NCBI GenBank assembly: GCA_025716815.1
Contig: JAIXMN010000024.1
Coordinates: 372,001-436,000 of the forward strand
Reading direction: 5' to 3'
DNA length: 64,000 nt
From: Dichotomocladium elegans
Lineage: Eukaryota > Mucoromycota > Mucoromycetes > Mucorales > Lichtheimiaceae
Shown: positions 63,886-64,000 of the stretch, one piece after another
Layout: every line of letters starts with the position of its first letter
Numbering within the stretch: the stretch's first letter is position 1
Notes under the pieces: model-generated
What the model saw: only the letters and a program-made list of their open reading frames with translations
Database searches by the model: none
Told to the model about the DNA's origin: nothing
Translations under genes and position numbers: made by a program

Positions 63886-64000
63886 CTCTTCTCGCAGGTC
63901 ATCAAGATCGCAAAGGAAGCCGCAAAGAAATAAATCTAACGTATCCTTTCCCTGGCTCTGTCTTCAGCGCGCGACCCCCTCCCCCAAAAGCTAGCCCCCT

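Overview
The window is nuclear DNA of a fungus, most likely an early-diverging filamentous one (Mucoromycota/Mucorales type). Genes are compact and rich in short introns (mostly 40-150 bp, usually with CTAA/CTGA-like branch points). CA and CT microsatellites are common. Protein content fits this group: a four-RRM Nrd1-type protein, a fungal OPT transporter, a carotenoid oxygenase, fungal-type CAF-1 and a Fanzor relic of the kind found in mucoralean genomes. The lineage is inferred from gene style, not from a marker gene. I rebuilt exons by hand from splice signals. For most named genes the summed exon length is a multiple of three and the joined reading frame restores family motifs across every junction.

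Layout, left to right. 0.6-11.9 kb: a bZIP factor, a USP15/Ubp12-type deubiquitinase, PEX11, the four-RRM protein, a bHLH factor and a degenerate-looking PEBP gene. 12-25.9 kb: a gene-poor accessory stretch holding two decayed Tc1/mariner copies (A near 16-17.6 kb, B near 22.5-23.9 kb), a cluster of palindromes, an OXR1/TLDc gene, an unknown acidic protein with a PIP-like motif, and some unresolved coding fragments. 25.9-36.9 kb: housekeeping genes NDUFS7, SF3A1, SCP2, RPB11 and LSM4, then an OPT transporter. 37-40.3 kb: intergenic. 40.3-42.6 kb: MTHFR. 42.9-46.6 kb: the most interesting part, a decayed Fanzor (eukaryotic TnpB-like, RNA-guided nuclease) next to a third mariner relic (C), with mariner-like ends on both sides and hairpins where a guide RNA would be expected. 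46.8-64 kb: a MARCH-type RING-CH E3 ligase, the CAF-1 large subunit, a carotenoid oxygenase, OST2/DAD1, NSE3, a small polynucleotide-kinase-like P-loop protein, a second bZIP factor, an unknown helical protein and a large Q/S-rich protein at the right edge.

The genes form no operon. Themes are chromatin and genome maintenance (CAF-1, NSE3, P-loop kinase), RNA handling (SF3A1, LSM4, RPB11, Nrd1-like) and transcriptional control (two bZIP, one bHLH). The 'system' candidate is the Fanzor/mariner composite. In this copy it is clearly dead: several frame breaks, loss of the RuvC-II glutamate segment, and Asp to His at the RuvC-III position. It is useful as a fossil that shows element boundaries and a possible guide RNA. 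Other notable points are GC-AG introns supported by frame in three genes, a 17-nt microexon, a 6-nt first coding exon, and a CAF-1 region with two in-frame splicing options that include or exclude a PIP-like motif.
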